Origin: Moesziomyces globuligerus
Taxonomy: Eukaryota; Basidiomycota; Ustilaginomycetes; Ustilaginales; Ustilaginaceae
DNA: 64,000 bases
Direction: 5' to 3'
Assembly: GCA_030849465.1 (NCBI GenBank)
Contig: JARVLF010000018.1
Span: 868,001-932,000 of the forward strand
This document shows, in pieces, positions 41,022-50,620 of the stretch. The position numbers and the translations under genes are program-made. The first letter of the stretch is position 1. Every line of letters begins with the position of its first letter. Below the pieces are notes generated by a model. The model did no database searches, was not told the DNA's origin, and worked only from the letters and a program-made list of their open reading frames with translations.

Positions 41022-43448
41022 TTATGGTTCGAGGTCGTCGACACCGAGTGTAGCTTCTTCGGCGGCTCCGTCTCCGTGATGTGTGAAGAGACCTGGTAGG
41101 CCGAGGAGCGAGCTGAGCAGGTCCGGGTCGTCAAGTTCGAGCGAGCTGAGGAGGCTCGGCACTTCAGCCGTTAGAGCCTCGGTTTTCGACGTGGGCGTCA
41201 TTCTCTCGGACTGCGCTCCAGTCGAGCCAGCAGGGGCGGGAACGGTGTCGGCATTGTCTCGTACGTCTTGCACCCCATATGTCTCCTCGGAGATGGAGGG
41301 TAGCACTTGTCCGAAACCCAGCGACTCCCATAAGAGCTCCATGCCGATTTTCGCTTGATGATCATCCAGGTCACCCGGCGGAGGCGATGGGGGACGACTG
41401 GAGACACGTCGGACGCACTGGGCCGCGAGGCGCTGCAGCGTTGCAAAGATGCTGGTGAATTCGGCTGGCATGCCGTCGTTCCGGTAATCCTGAACCACCG
41501 TCTTGGCGATGCTCTCGATAAGCGCGAGATCGGACGGGACACTCCACTCATTTGGATGCTTGAAGATGCAGATGGCGAGGACATAGACGGCGGAGAGTGG
41601 GATGGTGCCGGGTACCATGCGTGCGGTGCACTGATGCAGTAAACGGAACTGTTTGATGCATCGGATTATAGTGCGAGCTGCACCTCGACAGATGGTCTCG
41701 GCGGAGAGTAGACGATCCTTGTGGTTGGCGAGCTTGTGAGCGACGCGATATTGATAGAGGCGGGTGTCGAGCATGATAGATGCGCGATGGACGTTGATGA
41801 CAGTGAAGTGATAGGTGCAGAGCAGGTGCAGGGTCTGCAAATCGCGTTTCTTGGACACTGCACGCAGCGCCTCCTCACTGCCGATCGTGGTCAATTGTAG
41901 GAATGCGAGGCACGAAGAGGACCAGTCCATCAGTTTCTGGTCCATCCTGGCGATGATGGAGAAGAGCTGAGCTTCGTCCAGCGACTGCTTACGACTTGTG
42001 TAAAGTCTGCTATGTATCTCGGCTTTGAGTCGGCACAGGTCTACGAGGGAGGCGAGATAGCGTTCCTCAAAGGCCTGGTCCGAGAGACTCTCGGCGCGAG
42101 ACGGATCGTCGGCATTTTCGGGCAGCGGCAAGGCAGAGCTGCGTGGGACGCGTGGTGCAGGCAGTTGGACGTCCAGGTCATTGATCATGGTGGGGCGGCC
42201 AGAGTCGAGCGTGGCTACGCGATCGAGGGTGTAGCAGCACCACCAGACGCGAGCCTTGGTTGCTTCGAGCTCCGCCGAGTGTAACGGAGGTGAGGCGGAC
42301 GCCCGGTGCAGTCCGATCGAATAGGCGACGCGGATGGCGGAGCCGAGGACCTGCCAAGCGGCGCCGTCCTTGCTCATGGCTCTGAGGGCAAGATGGAGCA
42401 GCAGAAAAGCTTGGACAGAGGCGAGGTAGGGGACACCAAGCATATGACCGTAGAGGCTGTATGCGGCATCCAAATAAGCTTTGACCTGCGCTTGCTGCCG
42501 CGGGACGGCATCGAGCAGACCGAGAACGGTGACGCTGTAAAGGGTGGCGAGCAGCGGAACATCGTACGGGCTGAGAAGGTCGAGCCGCACAGTGTCGCAT
42601 TCGTCTAGGCGTAGGTGCTGTATGAGGCGTGTCAGATCGTGGCGAAGGAGGACTTGGTCAAAGATGGGGAATACAGCGTTGGCATCGTTGAAAAAGTCAG
42701 TGAGGATCGCATCAATGTTGCGGAGCGGAGTGAGGGCGGGCAAAGGGGGATGCAAGGGAAAGTGGTGCTCCTCAGAGTGGACGCGGCCGTGATCGAAATG
42801 GTCAGAGATGGAGCTGGGCAGGACAGCGCTGTGGGCGTTTGTAGGTCTGCTGTGGTGCTGCCGTGCGAGAAGGAGGTCGATCCACTGGGAAAAGACCTGG
42901 AGGTTGGATGAGCCCACATACTTGAAACGGTCGTGGGCATGTGCGTCTGAGATGATGCTGGCCGAGGCGCCTCCAAGCGCGCTTCTTATCCATGCCGGAT
43001 CTGCCCAGGGCGATGCAGCATGGAAGGAGCCATGTCCGTCCGAAGTCTCACCGGATTCTACGGTGGCCAAGTCGTGGCTGTCATCGGCATCGTGCTTAGC
43101 GAGGGGCCCTGCAGGCCGGCGCTGCGATTTTGGAGCATCGCCTTGTGGCACTGAGGGGCCTGCAGAGGCGCGCTTGGTGGGAGGTTCAGATGAAGGCAGA
43201 TCAGCCCGAGTGCTGGAGGCTCTGATGCGGGTGACGGTACCGACATGCGGCCTGCGCGGATCATCGGTGATGCATTCGATGCGCAGCTTTGCACAATTGG
43301 TACAGGCGGGAATCCGCTCGTCGCAGCGGACCTTGCGGGAACGACAAGCCTTGCAGGCATGAGAGAGCCTCTTGCGCTTCTGACCTGTGCTATCTCCTGT
43401 ATCTTCGACCGAGGGCTTCACACTGGTTCGCCGCGATGTCCTATCCAT
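41022..43448 (-). CDS. Zn2Cys6 transcription factor, module B
   Basis: Single exon, 808 aa, from ATG 43448 (MDRTSRRTSV). Basic stretch, then the zinc cluster at about residues 31-58: CKACRSRKVRC, a short linker, then CTNCAKLRIEC. The middle homology region includes AWQVLGSAIRVAYSIGLHR and RVWWCCYTLDRVATLDSGRPTMI, the classical fungal_trans signature. C-terminal tail Leu/Asp-rich (SSLELDDPDLLSSLLG), a plausible activation domain. Converges with CocE B (288 bp). Local regulator by position. Confidence 0.88.
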   Translation of the reverse strand: MDRTSRRTSVKPSVEDTGDSTGQKRKRLSHACKACRSRKVRCDERIPACTNCAKLRIECITDDPRRPHVGTVTRIRASSTRADLPSSEPPTKRASAGPSVPQGDAPKSQRRPAGPLAKHDADDSHDLATVESGETSDGHGSFHAASPWADPAWIRSALGGASASIISDAHAHDRFKYVGSSNLQVFSQWIDLLLARQHHSRPTNAHSAVLPSSISDHFDHGRVHSEEHHFPLHPPLPALTPLRNIDAILTDFFNDANAVFPIFDQVLLRHDLTRLIQHLRLDECDTVRLDLLSPYDVPLLATLYSVTVLGLLDAVPRQQAQVKAYLDAAYSLYGHMLGVPYLASVQAFLLLHLALRAMSKDGAAWQVLGSAIRVAYSIGLHRASASPPLHSAELEATKARVWWCCYTLDRVATLDSGRPTMINDLDVQLPAPRVPRSSALPLPENADDPSRAESLSDQAFEERYLASLVDLCRLKAEIHSRLYTSRKQSLDEAQLFSIIARMDQKLMDWSSSCLAFLQLTTIGSEEALRAVSKKRDLQTLHLLCTYHFTVINVHRASIMLDTRLYQYRVAHKLANHKDRLLSAETICRGAARTIIRCIKQFRLLHQCTARMVPGTIPLSAVYVLAICIFKHPNEWSVPSDLALIESIAKTVVQDYRNDGMPAEFTSIFATLQRLAAQCVRRVSSRPPSPPPGDLDDHQAKIGMELLWESLGFGQVLPSISEETYGVQDVRDNADTVPAPAGSTGAQSERMTPTSKTEALTAEVPSLLSSLELDDPDLLSSLLGLPGLFTHHGDGAAEEATLGVDDLEP

Positions 43449-44097
43449 GATCACGAAGGCTGCCAAGGATGGTAAAGATGCTGCATCCGATCAGTCGAGG
43501 TCGATTGACTTGACTGCTTGGTAGAGTCGTGCGCTGTGCCAGCTTCTAGCGTTCAGTCCTAGTGCGCTGGCATTGGATAGAAATCGGGATGACCGCGCCC
43601 GTGCAAAGCTCTTTCGTGGTAGATGACGGTGATAGGCTCGAGAAGGAACCGAGAGCTTAGGCGACAGCAACCAAGCTCTTGTGACACGGCGGCCCGGCAA
43701 ACCCAATTCCCCCGCACTTTTTCTCCGTCTTTTCCGAACAACTTTACAGAGATGCTTTGGCAGAATCTCCCCGACAGGCTGATCTTTTCGTGTATAAACG
43801 GCACATCGAGTAGCTCTCCGGGTTTTGCAGTGCGATCTAGGGCGAACGCACTCTGCTCACAACACTCTTTCGACGGGCTCGGTAGGATGGGAAGGAGAGC
43901 ATATGCGTAAGATGTTTGATATATGAGCTCGCACAGGCGAAAGCAGGTAGGCGATAATCGGAGAATCGGGATCAGGTGGCAGGAAGAACATGGAACAGAA
44001 CAGAAGGATATATGCAATAGACTGTCGGTCGGGAAGACGAACGGGGGAGGGGCGGGTCGTAACGGGACAGAGGCAATCCGCGAAAGCGACTCGGGCT
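43449..44097. other. Upstream region of Zn2Cys6 B; 3' side of PhyH C
   Basis: 650 bp. A 180-codon frame on the minus strand runs through it without domain or start context and is not called. The regulator promoter must lie here. Confidence 0.35.
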
Positions 44098-45162
44098 TCA
44101 CTCATCCCTGATATAAGGGATGCCCGTCAGACGGAAGGCGCGCTCGTCCAGCTGCGGCTCTTCCACAGGTCGGTCGCGGTTGTGGGGATCGTCGACACCG
44201 TCGCGTTTGGCAACATTGGAGCCCAGGTGACGAGCGTTTGGCCAGTGCGTTGTGCCCACACGACGCTCGAAGGCATCCCTCTTGCGCTTCAGGTCCTCTT
44301 GCGATGCATTTGCGACAGGCATGAAGCACGTGTAGACGCAGAAGCGAGGCTGCTCTGTTTTGCTCGAAAGGTTGTAGTGCGCCGTGCGGCTGTCCCACAG
44401 CAGGAGATCGCCCGGCTCGGCACACACCTTGGTCCACTCGCATCCGTGCTCCGCTAGCCACTTCATGCCGTTCTCGGTGAAGCCGTACCATTCAGGCGTC
44501 CACGCCGGAATCTTTTCTTCCCACGCCATCTCGCGGTGGAACTGCTCCGAGAGAAGGTGCGAGCCCTTGCAAACGATCAGTCCACCATCGTCAGGTCCGT
44601 TGGGCAGCAAGTTGACCAGACCCTGCAGGCAGCGGAAGCCGGGCTTGAGCGGGTCCTGATCCTGGTGCGGCCAGGGCTTGTTGGGCGGCAGATCCTTGCG
44701 GTTGGGGAAGCCAAAGTTGACGGCGTCAAAAGAGACAATCAGGTCCTCCGTGCCGAGGAACTTGGCGAAGGCGCCTACCACGCCTGGCTCCGAACGGATC
44801 TTCCACGCCCAGTCCTCGTGCGTCACGCCATAGTGCAGGCACATGCCCTTTTCCGTGATGGCAGGAAGCTTGTCCTTGTGCACTGTCGATCGGTCGTGAC
44901 GGTCGTAGCCGAGCTGGAATCCCTCGAGCCATCCGTGCATCTTGTCGGCGTACTGCAGCGCCCGCGCCTGGGGCACAGCTCCTTTGACAACGCAGTAGCC
45001 ATCGCGAAGCAGGTCACGGTGCCAAGCATCGTGTTCACTCTCGTCCTTGAGCGTGCTGGTGACAGTTGGGGTCGTCTTTGGCGTAGCCGCAGCAACCTGG
45101 GTGCTCTGGACGATGTCGTGCTTCAGGGTAGCAGGCGTGACGGGCGACTGGACAGAAAGCAT
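44098..45162 (-). CDS. PhyH-type Fe(II)/2-oxoglutarate dioxygenase, module C
   Basis: Single exon, 354 aa, from ATG 45162 (MLSVQSPVTP); the frame continues nine codons upward but has no further ATG. Iron ligands HQD (His166, Asp168) and His262, with Arg273 for 2-oxoglutarate. Very similar to the module A enzyme throughout, including WYGFTE, CEW and GDLLLWDSRT, so these two are recent paralogues. Ends ...RLTGIPYIRDE, no PTS1. Divergent from an FAD monooxygenase rather than from a CocE gene, so the pairing was reshuffled. Confidence 0.88.
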   Translation of the reverse strand: MLSVQSPVTPATLKHDIVQSTQVAAATPKTTPTVTSTLKDESEHDAWHRDLLRDGYCVVKGAVPQARALQYADKMHGWLEGFQLGYDRHDRSTVHKDKLPAITEKGMCLHYGVTHEDWAWKIRSEPGVVGAFAKFLGTEDLIVSFDAVNFGFPNRKDLPPNKPWPHQDQDPLKPGFRCLQGLVNLLPNGPDDGGLIVCKGSHLLSEQFHREMAWEEKIPAWTPEWYGFTENGMKWLAEHGCEWTKVCAEPGDLLLWDSRTAHYNLSSKTEQPRFCVYTCFMPVANASQEDLKRKRDAFERRVGTTHWPNARHLGSNVAKRDGVDDPHNRDRPVEEPQLDERAFRLTGIPYIRDE

Positions 45163-45846
45163 CTTGAACGGGAGGCGACGAGACTGCACCCTCTTGACAG
45201 GCTGAACAGTGTAGCTCAGTCTGATGTGTGCGAAGTTAGTCGTATGTTCGTTGATTGAAAGCCATCTGAAGGACGTGGTGGGGTGGGGGCTGGTAATATA
45301 GATTTTTCATAGCCATGACATGCTTCACGGCGGCGGCGGACAACTCGAGCTCAGGCAAGGCGAACGCCCTCCCAGAGTAGCCCAGGACAGGCAGCGACTG
45401 CCGTCAGCACAGCCAGCGGCATCTCTCACGAGGCGACCACGCCTCGACACTTGAGGCCGAGCAAGGCTGAAAACCGGTTCGGCTCGGTTCGGTCGAGCAG
45501 CCAAGCGCAGCCGTGCATTTCGGTTCGCGTTGGGGGAGCAACACCCCGAGCGGCACAGGTATGCTCGGTTGGCGGCGCAGCCCCCACAGCGGCCGAAATG
45601 GGTGGACCCTGACTTGCCCAGGTGCGGGGAACGTCTGAAACGGTCGGGGAACACAACGAGCACATCGAATCAAACAGTATCGCTGAAGGCTTGTAGGAGT
45701 CAGAATTTGGAGCTTGCTGCCAGAGTATGTGCATAACTGTATAAGGTCTCGGGCAGAATCAGGTCCGTCAGAGACGTCGCGCCCGATCATTGCAGTTCCG
45801 TACCAATATCGACCTTGATCCACCATCGCGATCATCTCGACCAGAT
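45163..45846. promoter_or_regulatory. Divergent promoter PhyH C / FAD monooxygenase C1
   Basis: 684 bp. Three overlapping CGG-N2-CGG sites at 45475-45492 (CGGTTCGG, CGGCTCGG, CGGTTCGG), GGTGGGGGCT at 45282-45291 and the inverse AGCCCCCAC at 45579-45587, plus CGGCCGAAATG at about 45590. A TATA-like sequence on the minus strand at about 45293-45300 serves the PhyH gene. Confidence 0.6.
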
Positions 45847-47145
45847 ATGACGAGAGTATCAAGGCCTTTCGAGATCGTCATTGTGGGCGCCGGCATTGCA
45901 GGGCTTGCGGCTGCTGTGGCACTGGCAGCGCCCGAACGGCATATCGTGCTCCTGGAGCAGTCCAGCCTGAACCGCGAGGTTGGTGCCAACATCTCCTTGC
46001 AGCCCAATGCGGTCAAGATCGCGAAAAGCTTCCTCGGGCTCGATGCGTACCTCTTTGGCGACCAGTCGATCGGCCGTGGTGTGCCAGACAAAGCTTTCTT
46101 GCTCTATGGGACCGACAACCAGCTGCATATGAGGATAGCACTTGAAACTCAACAGTACGGCGAGGACCGTGTCTGCTTCCATCGCGTCGATCTGCACTCA
46201 GCCCTCCGTCAAGCCGCATTGGACAGCGGTGCCGAGATCCGCACCTCCTCGAAGGTGTCAAAGGTAGACGCAGAGGCCGGCAAGATCTTCCTCGAGAACG
46301 GCAGTGTCTTAAGCGCGGACCTCATGATCGGAGCCGATGGCATCCGTTCAGCGGTGCGCGACGCCGTGCTGGGGTACAAAGCAACGGCGCTCCCCACTGG
46401 CCTTTCAGCCTTTCGCACCCTTATTCCTATGGACGATCTTCGAGATATTTCCGGTCTGCCGGACGGCGTGGTGCTAGGCCAGGACCAGACACTGATGGTG
46501 GTCGGTCACGATCGTAGGCTGGTGATGGGACCATCCCGCTCTGGGACTGTCCTCGGTGTTGTCGGCCTGGTGCCAGACACTCAACAAACCGAGGAAGCGA
46601 GCTCGTGGAATTGTAACACATCACAGCAGGACTTCCTGGACAGCTACGAAGGGTTTCCCGCATGGACGCGCGAGCTCATCCGACGATCTGTCGAGCCAAG
46701 CATCTGGCAGCTGCGCGACATTGCACCGCTTGACTCATGGCATCGAGGCAAGGCTATTCTGATTGGCGACGCAGCGCATGCCATGTTACCGACCCAGGGG
46801 CAAGGCGCTTCGCAGTCGTTCGAAGACGTCGAAGCTCTGCAGTACTTCCTGCGAGAGATTACGGCCTCCAGCAGCGCGGAACGTCTCCAAGAGGCGCTGG
46901 CAGCGATATACAACGCACGAATCGAGAGGTCTTCGCTCATCCAATCGTACAGCCGCGAGCAAGCCAAGCCCGGAACGAGTGCGGCGGGCAAGGTGACGCT
47001 CAACCCACGCGAATTCATGGACTACAACTGCAAGTACGAGGGCTGCGCCCAATGGCTTGCTCAGCAAACCGCTCAGGCCTCGCCCAAGAGCAAGCCAGGA
47101 ACAATGCCTCTTGCGTCCACTCCGTTGGCCGTGAATAGCTCGTGA
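45847..47145 (+). CDS. Salicylate-hydroxylase-like FAD monooxygenase C1
   Basis: Single exon, 432 aa, from ATG 45847 (MTRVSRPFEI). Motifs in order: GxGxxG fold IVIVGAGIAGLA (about residues 10-21), CFHRVDLH with the substrate/flavin-facing Arg (about 112), GADGIRS (about 162) and LIGDAAHAMLPTQGQG (about 305). This is the pattern of salicylate/6-hydroxynicotinate-type hydroxylases, which can hydroxylate with loss of a carboxyl group to give a catechol. Paralogous to the gene at 61938. No membrane anchor or targeting signal seen. Specific substrate not inferable. Confidence 0.86.
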   Translation: MTRVSRPFEIVIVGAGIAGLAAAVALAAPERHIVLLEQSSLNREVGANISLQPNAVKIAKSFLGLDAYLFGDQSIGRGVPDKAFLLYGTDNQLHMRIALETQQYGEDRVCFHRVDLHSALRQAALDSGAEIRTSSKVSKVDAEAGKIFLENGSVLSADLMIGADGIRSAVRDAVLGYKATALPTGLSAFRTLIPMDDLRDISGLPDGVVLGQDQTLMVVGHDRRLVMGPSRSGTVLGVVGLVPDTQQTEEASSWNCNTSQQDFLDSYEGFPAWTRELIRRSVEPSIWQLRDIAPLDSWHRGKAILIGDAAHAMLPTQGQGASQSFEDVEALQYFLREITASSSAERLQEALAAIYNARIERSSLIQSYSREQAKPGTSAAGKVTLNPREFMDYNCKYEGCAQWLAQQTAQASPKSKPGTMPLASTPLAVNSS

Positions 47146-48092
47146 CCATCTCATCTCGATGGGCGCAATCACAATGAATCTTTTTCCCTGCGATTTTGGA
47201 CGAGGCCGTGTGATTTGTGTGCTTTGGAGGCTGCTCTGTCGCTGTCTGGTGCGGGCAAGGATCATGATGAATGCGAGAGAATACGTGCGGCTCCTCAGCG
47301 TAACACGATACTGTAATGGAGATCGAGAGGCGGAGGAGGCAGAAGGCATGTGGGTTGCACAGCAATCCTGACCCGTACGAGCGGCGGCATGAGGCAAGAG
47401 CCGCTGGCCATCTCGTCTCGGCTGGGCATGTTTCGGCCCAGAGGAGCGAGCAGCCGAAGTGGGGTTGGGTGGGGTCAGCTCGGCTCGGCTCGGCTCGGCT
47501 CGCGCAGTCAAAACCTTGCAGGATTGCCCCCCGCAGAGGAGGAGCCCACCAAAATGCTGGCGGATTGACGGCAGCCAACGAATCAAGGCTCCGCTATTGT
47601 GCGTGCTTGAGAAGAAGGCGGAACGGTTGGCCGGCTGCCGGATCGCCAGCCGAGCACCATGTGGGGTTCGCATCTGGAGACCCCGCGTGCTCGGGACCCC
47701 GCATATTGGGGATCTCGTCCGTCTCCGAGATCCCGGCCGGTGCAACGTAGCCTCTCGCGGCAACTGTCCCGTTCGTTGGTACTTTGCTTGCCATCATGCT
47801 CCTCCGGCACTAGCACTCTTGCCTGACGTGCGGCCCAGCGCCACGCGCCACTGCAGCATCCGCGCCCTGATCTGCCTGCAAGTCCAAGTTGGAGTACCTG
47901 GTTCCTGTCCACCCCACATACGCCGTCTGGCTGCAACGCAAGAAGTATCGGACGTCATCTATATTGTAATGTCGCTTCGCTTTGCTTCCGCCCCTGGATC
48001 CTGGTCGACAGTCTAATCTTCGTGGCCGCTTTGTAGGAGATCCACACTAGGATACCGAAGCAGTCTCTATCAGTCCGTTTGCACCGACAAGG
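47146..48092. promoter_or_regulatory. MFS C upstream region
   Basis: 950 bp, tandem genes on the plus strand either side. CGGCTCGG occurs three times overlapping at 47481-47498 (a CTCGG tandem), directly after GGGTGGGGTC at 47467. A TATATT at about 47959 precedes the transporter. No gene. Confidence 0.5.
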
Positions 48093-49814
48093 ATGGACGT
48101 ACCCGACATTAACAACCACATCAAGACATTGCCCCAGGCAAACGAATCGAGCAGCATGGAGGAGGAGAAAAAGTCGGACCTTGTGCACACTTCCACACGT
48201 GTGTACGAGATGGCTCCGCAGCTGCGCTCGTCGTCGTCGCCGGAGATCGTCGAGACGACGATGCGCCTGGTGGACGGCAGCGGCGAGACGCAGCGCTGGC
48301 CGGTGCCGAGTTCGAGCCCGCAAGATCCGCTCAACTACAGCAAGTGGCGCAAGCTCGGCATCGTCTTCAGCTGCTGCTGGTTCTCAATCTTTTCGCTCGC
48401 GCTGATCGGCGGCCTCGGTCCGATCATGAGCACCTTCTACGAGCTCTACCACGAACAGGGTCCCGATAAGGTCACGTTGCTGAGCACGCTGCCTTCGGTG
48501 ATGGTGGGCCTCGGCAATCTGATCGTGCTGCCGCTCTCGATGGTCTTTGGACGTCGACCGATTGCGCTCGGCGCCTCGGTTGTGTTTCTGGCGGGATGCG
48601 CGGGATCGGCGTGTGCTCAGACCTTTGAGCAGCATCTCGCCACGAGGATCATCCAAGGTCTGGCTGCCGGCATTTCAGAGTCGCTGTTGCCGCTGATGAT
48701 CACGGAAATCTCGTTTGTGCACGAGCGCAGTCGGATCTTTGCCATCTACTGGGCCTCGCAGAACGTGTTTTCGTCGGCGCTCAACCTGGCGGGTTCGTAC
48801 CAGGTGGCCCACATGGGCTGGCGCTGGTTGTACTGGATCTACGTCATCGCTGCCGCCGTGGGCGTGGTGATCGCCTTTTTCTTCCTCGCCGAGACCGCCT
48901 ACGAACGTCCACCGCAGCAGAGGGACGGGGTCTACTACGTCGTGGACAAGTACGGCGTCCACCATTCCATGACCGAGGAGCAGCTGCAGACGGCACGACG
49001 AGATGGACGCTTTACGGAGCGCAACGCCGAGGCGCAGTCCGATACGGAGCGGGGCGAGTTGAGCTTTGTTGCTGCGCTCAAGCCCTGGTCGACGATGCAA
49101 CGACCTGCGCTGCGGATTGCGGGACGAACGCTGGGGGATGTGGTGCTGACGATGCTGTGCCCTTCGATCCTGTACATGGCGCTGTTGCTGACCGTGATCC
49201 TGGGCACGTCGATCGCGCTCTCGCTCACCTACTCGACGGTGCTCATCTCGGTCTACCACTGGGCGCCTGCGAATGCGGGTCTGATCGCCATCGGCGGCAT
49301 GGTTGGCGCTTTCATCGGCATGCTCTACGCCGGTCCGGTTGGCGGTCGGATCGTGGTGGCCATGGCGAAACGCAACGAGGGCATCCTGCGTCCGGGCCAC
49401 TATCTCGTCGTCTCGATCCTCCCGGGACTCTTTTCGTTTGCCTCTCTGCTCCTCTACGCCTTTACGGCCTCGGGCGAGGCGACTTGGGCCGGGCCGGTGA
49501 TGGCGTGGACGCTGAACCAGTTTGCGTTCACGAGCATGCTGATCGTTGGCTCTGCGTTTGCGACGATTGCGTATCCCAAGAATCCAGGCGCGGCGCTCCT
49601 GTTTGTGGTGGGCGCCAAGAACATCATCAGCTACGGCATCACGCAGGGCACACTGCCCATGGTCACTCAGCACAGCTCGAGGTGGGCCTACGGCGTGCTC
49701 GGGGCCATTGTCGCCGTCGCGTATCTCGTCGGCATCCCCTTCTACTTTGCCGGCGATAGGCTGGACAAGTGGGCCATGCGCCAGCAACAGCGCCTCACGA
49801 GCAAATCGGCCTGA
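48093..49814 (+). CDS. MFS transporter (DPxDPLN type), module C
   Basis: Single exon, 573 aa, ATG at 48093 (MDVPDINNHI). Signature SSPQDPLNYSKWRK at about residues 73-86, loop motif FGRRPIALG, central VHERSRIFAIYWASQN, 12 membrane segments. Third member of the paralogous carrier set (with 17067 and 30693). It is plus-strand, between an FAD monooxygenase and the hybrid regulator. Uptake or efflux of the cluster substrate is the natural guess. Confidence 0.86.
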   Translation: MDVPDINNHIKTLPQANESSSMEEEKKSDLVHTSTRVYEMAPQLRSSSSPEIVETTMRLVDGSGETQRWPVPSSSPQDPLNYSKWRKLGIVFSCCWFSIFSLALIGGLGPIMSTFYELYHEQGPDKVTLLSTLPSVMVGLGNLIVLPLSMVFGRRPIALGASVVFLAGCAGSACAQTFEQHLATRIIQGLAAGISESLLPLMITEISFVHERSRIFAIYWASQNVFSSALNLAGSYQVAHMGWRWLYWIYVIAAAVGVVIAFFFLAETAYERPPQQRDGVYYVVDKYGVHHSMTEEQLQTARRDGRFTERNAEAQSDTERGELSFVAALKPWSTMQRPALRIAGRTLGDVVLTMLCPSILYMALLLTVILGTSIALSLTYSTVLISVYHWAPANAGLIAIGGMVGAFIGMLYAGPVGGRIVVAMAKRNEGILRPGHYLVVSILPGLFSFASLLLYAFTASGEATWAGPVMAWTLNQFAFTSMLIVGSAFATIAYPKNPGAALLFVVGAKNIISYGITQGTLPMVTQHSSRWAYGVLGAIVAVAYLVGIPFYFAGDRLDKWAMRQQQRLTSKSA

Positions 49815-50620
49815 TTTGCGCCCAGGAGCCACGCACACCACTTATTACTCGTGACTGTTACGCAATCTCATTTCTAGGACCCGATGAGCTTGAGACCAGG
49901 AGAAAGGCTTGACTTAGCCCGCTTGCTGTGATCACAATTGGTACTTTGCGCGCATGCTTCGCCTCGGCTGTGTTGAGTCACCAAGCACGAAGGGGTTGAT
50001 GTGGTATTGTAAATCAAATGAGTCACACGTTTGCACGTTTGCACGTTGACTCTGGGAGGCCGGACCCGTGGGAGGAGCCACGGCGCCGTTGCGGCTCGTC
50101 GGTCTGAGCGCAAGCGAGGCCACCAACCTCTGCCATGCTGGAAGAAGAGTGGCGTTCGAGGATGGTCGAGGCCATCCAGATGCTTGGATGCGGGGGCGGA
50201 GAGGGGAGCGCGGCCGAACTGGCAACAGTTGCAACCCGCTGGCCTCGCCGCACGCGGGTTGGTCTTGGCGGTCGGGCTGGCGGGCGGGCTGGCTATCCAC
50301 GGAGGCGCGAGGGCAGAGCTGGGGCCGAGGTGGGGGTTTAGAGCTCCCCGCTGCGCCCCCCGCGCTAAGCGCTGGACTGCCTGTCAGCGAGCAGCCAATC
50401 GTACGGCGCCCATAACCGAGGCACGGCGACCGGACCGGATTGACATTGGGCAGCGCGCATGGGACTCGCCTTTTAGATCGAGTCGACCGTGCTCTGCCCG
50501 CGTCCGCAGACCTGTGGCTCGGCAAGTCTCGCGCCCGCTACCTTCATCTTGGACCTCTACCCGCAGCTGGAGGTGCTCAGCTCCTGCGTGCCGCCCGGCT
50601 CCCATTCCCGGCTCGCAGCC
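49815..50620. promoter_or_regulatory. Hybrid regulator upstream region
   Basis: 800 bp of GC-rich sequence; the regulator's frame is open from 50489 but has no ATG before 50621. No shared CGG-N2-CGG site noticed here, unlike in the enzyme promoters. Confidence 0.4.

Noticed and set aside
36973..45162. Peroxisomal phytanoyl-CoA hydroxylase role for the PhyH proteins
   Set aside because: None of the three has a PTS1 ending or an evident PTS2, so only the enzyme family, not the phytanic-acid pathway, is supported.
48675..49841. 388-codon minus-strand frame inside MFS C
   Set aside because: Arg/His/Asp-rich shadow of the transporter gene.
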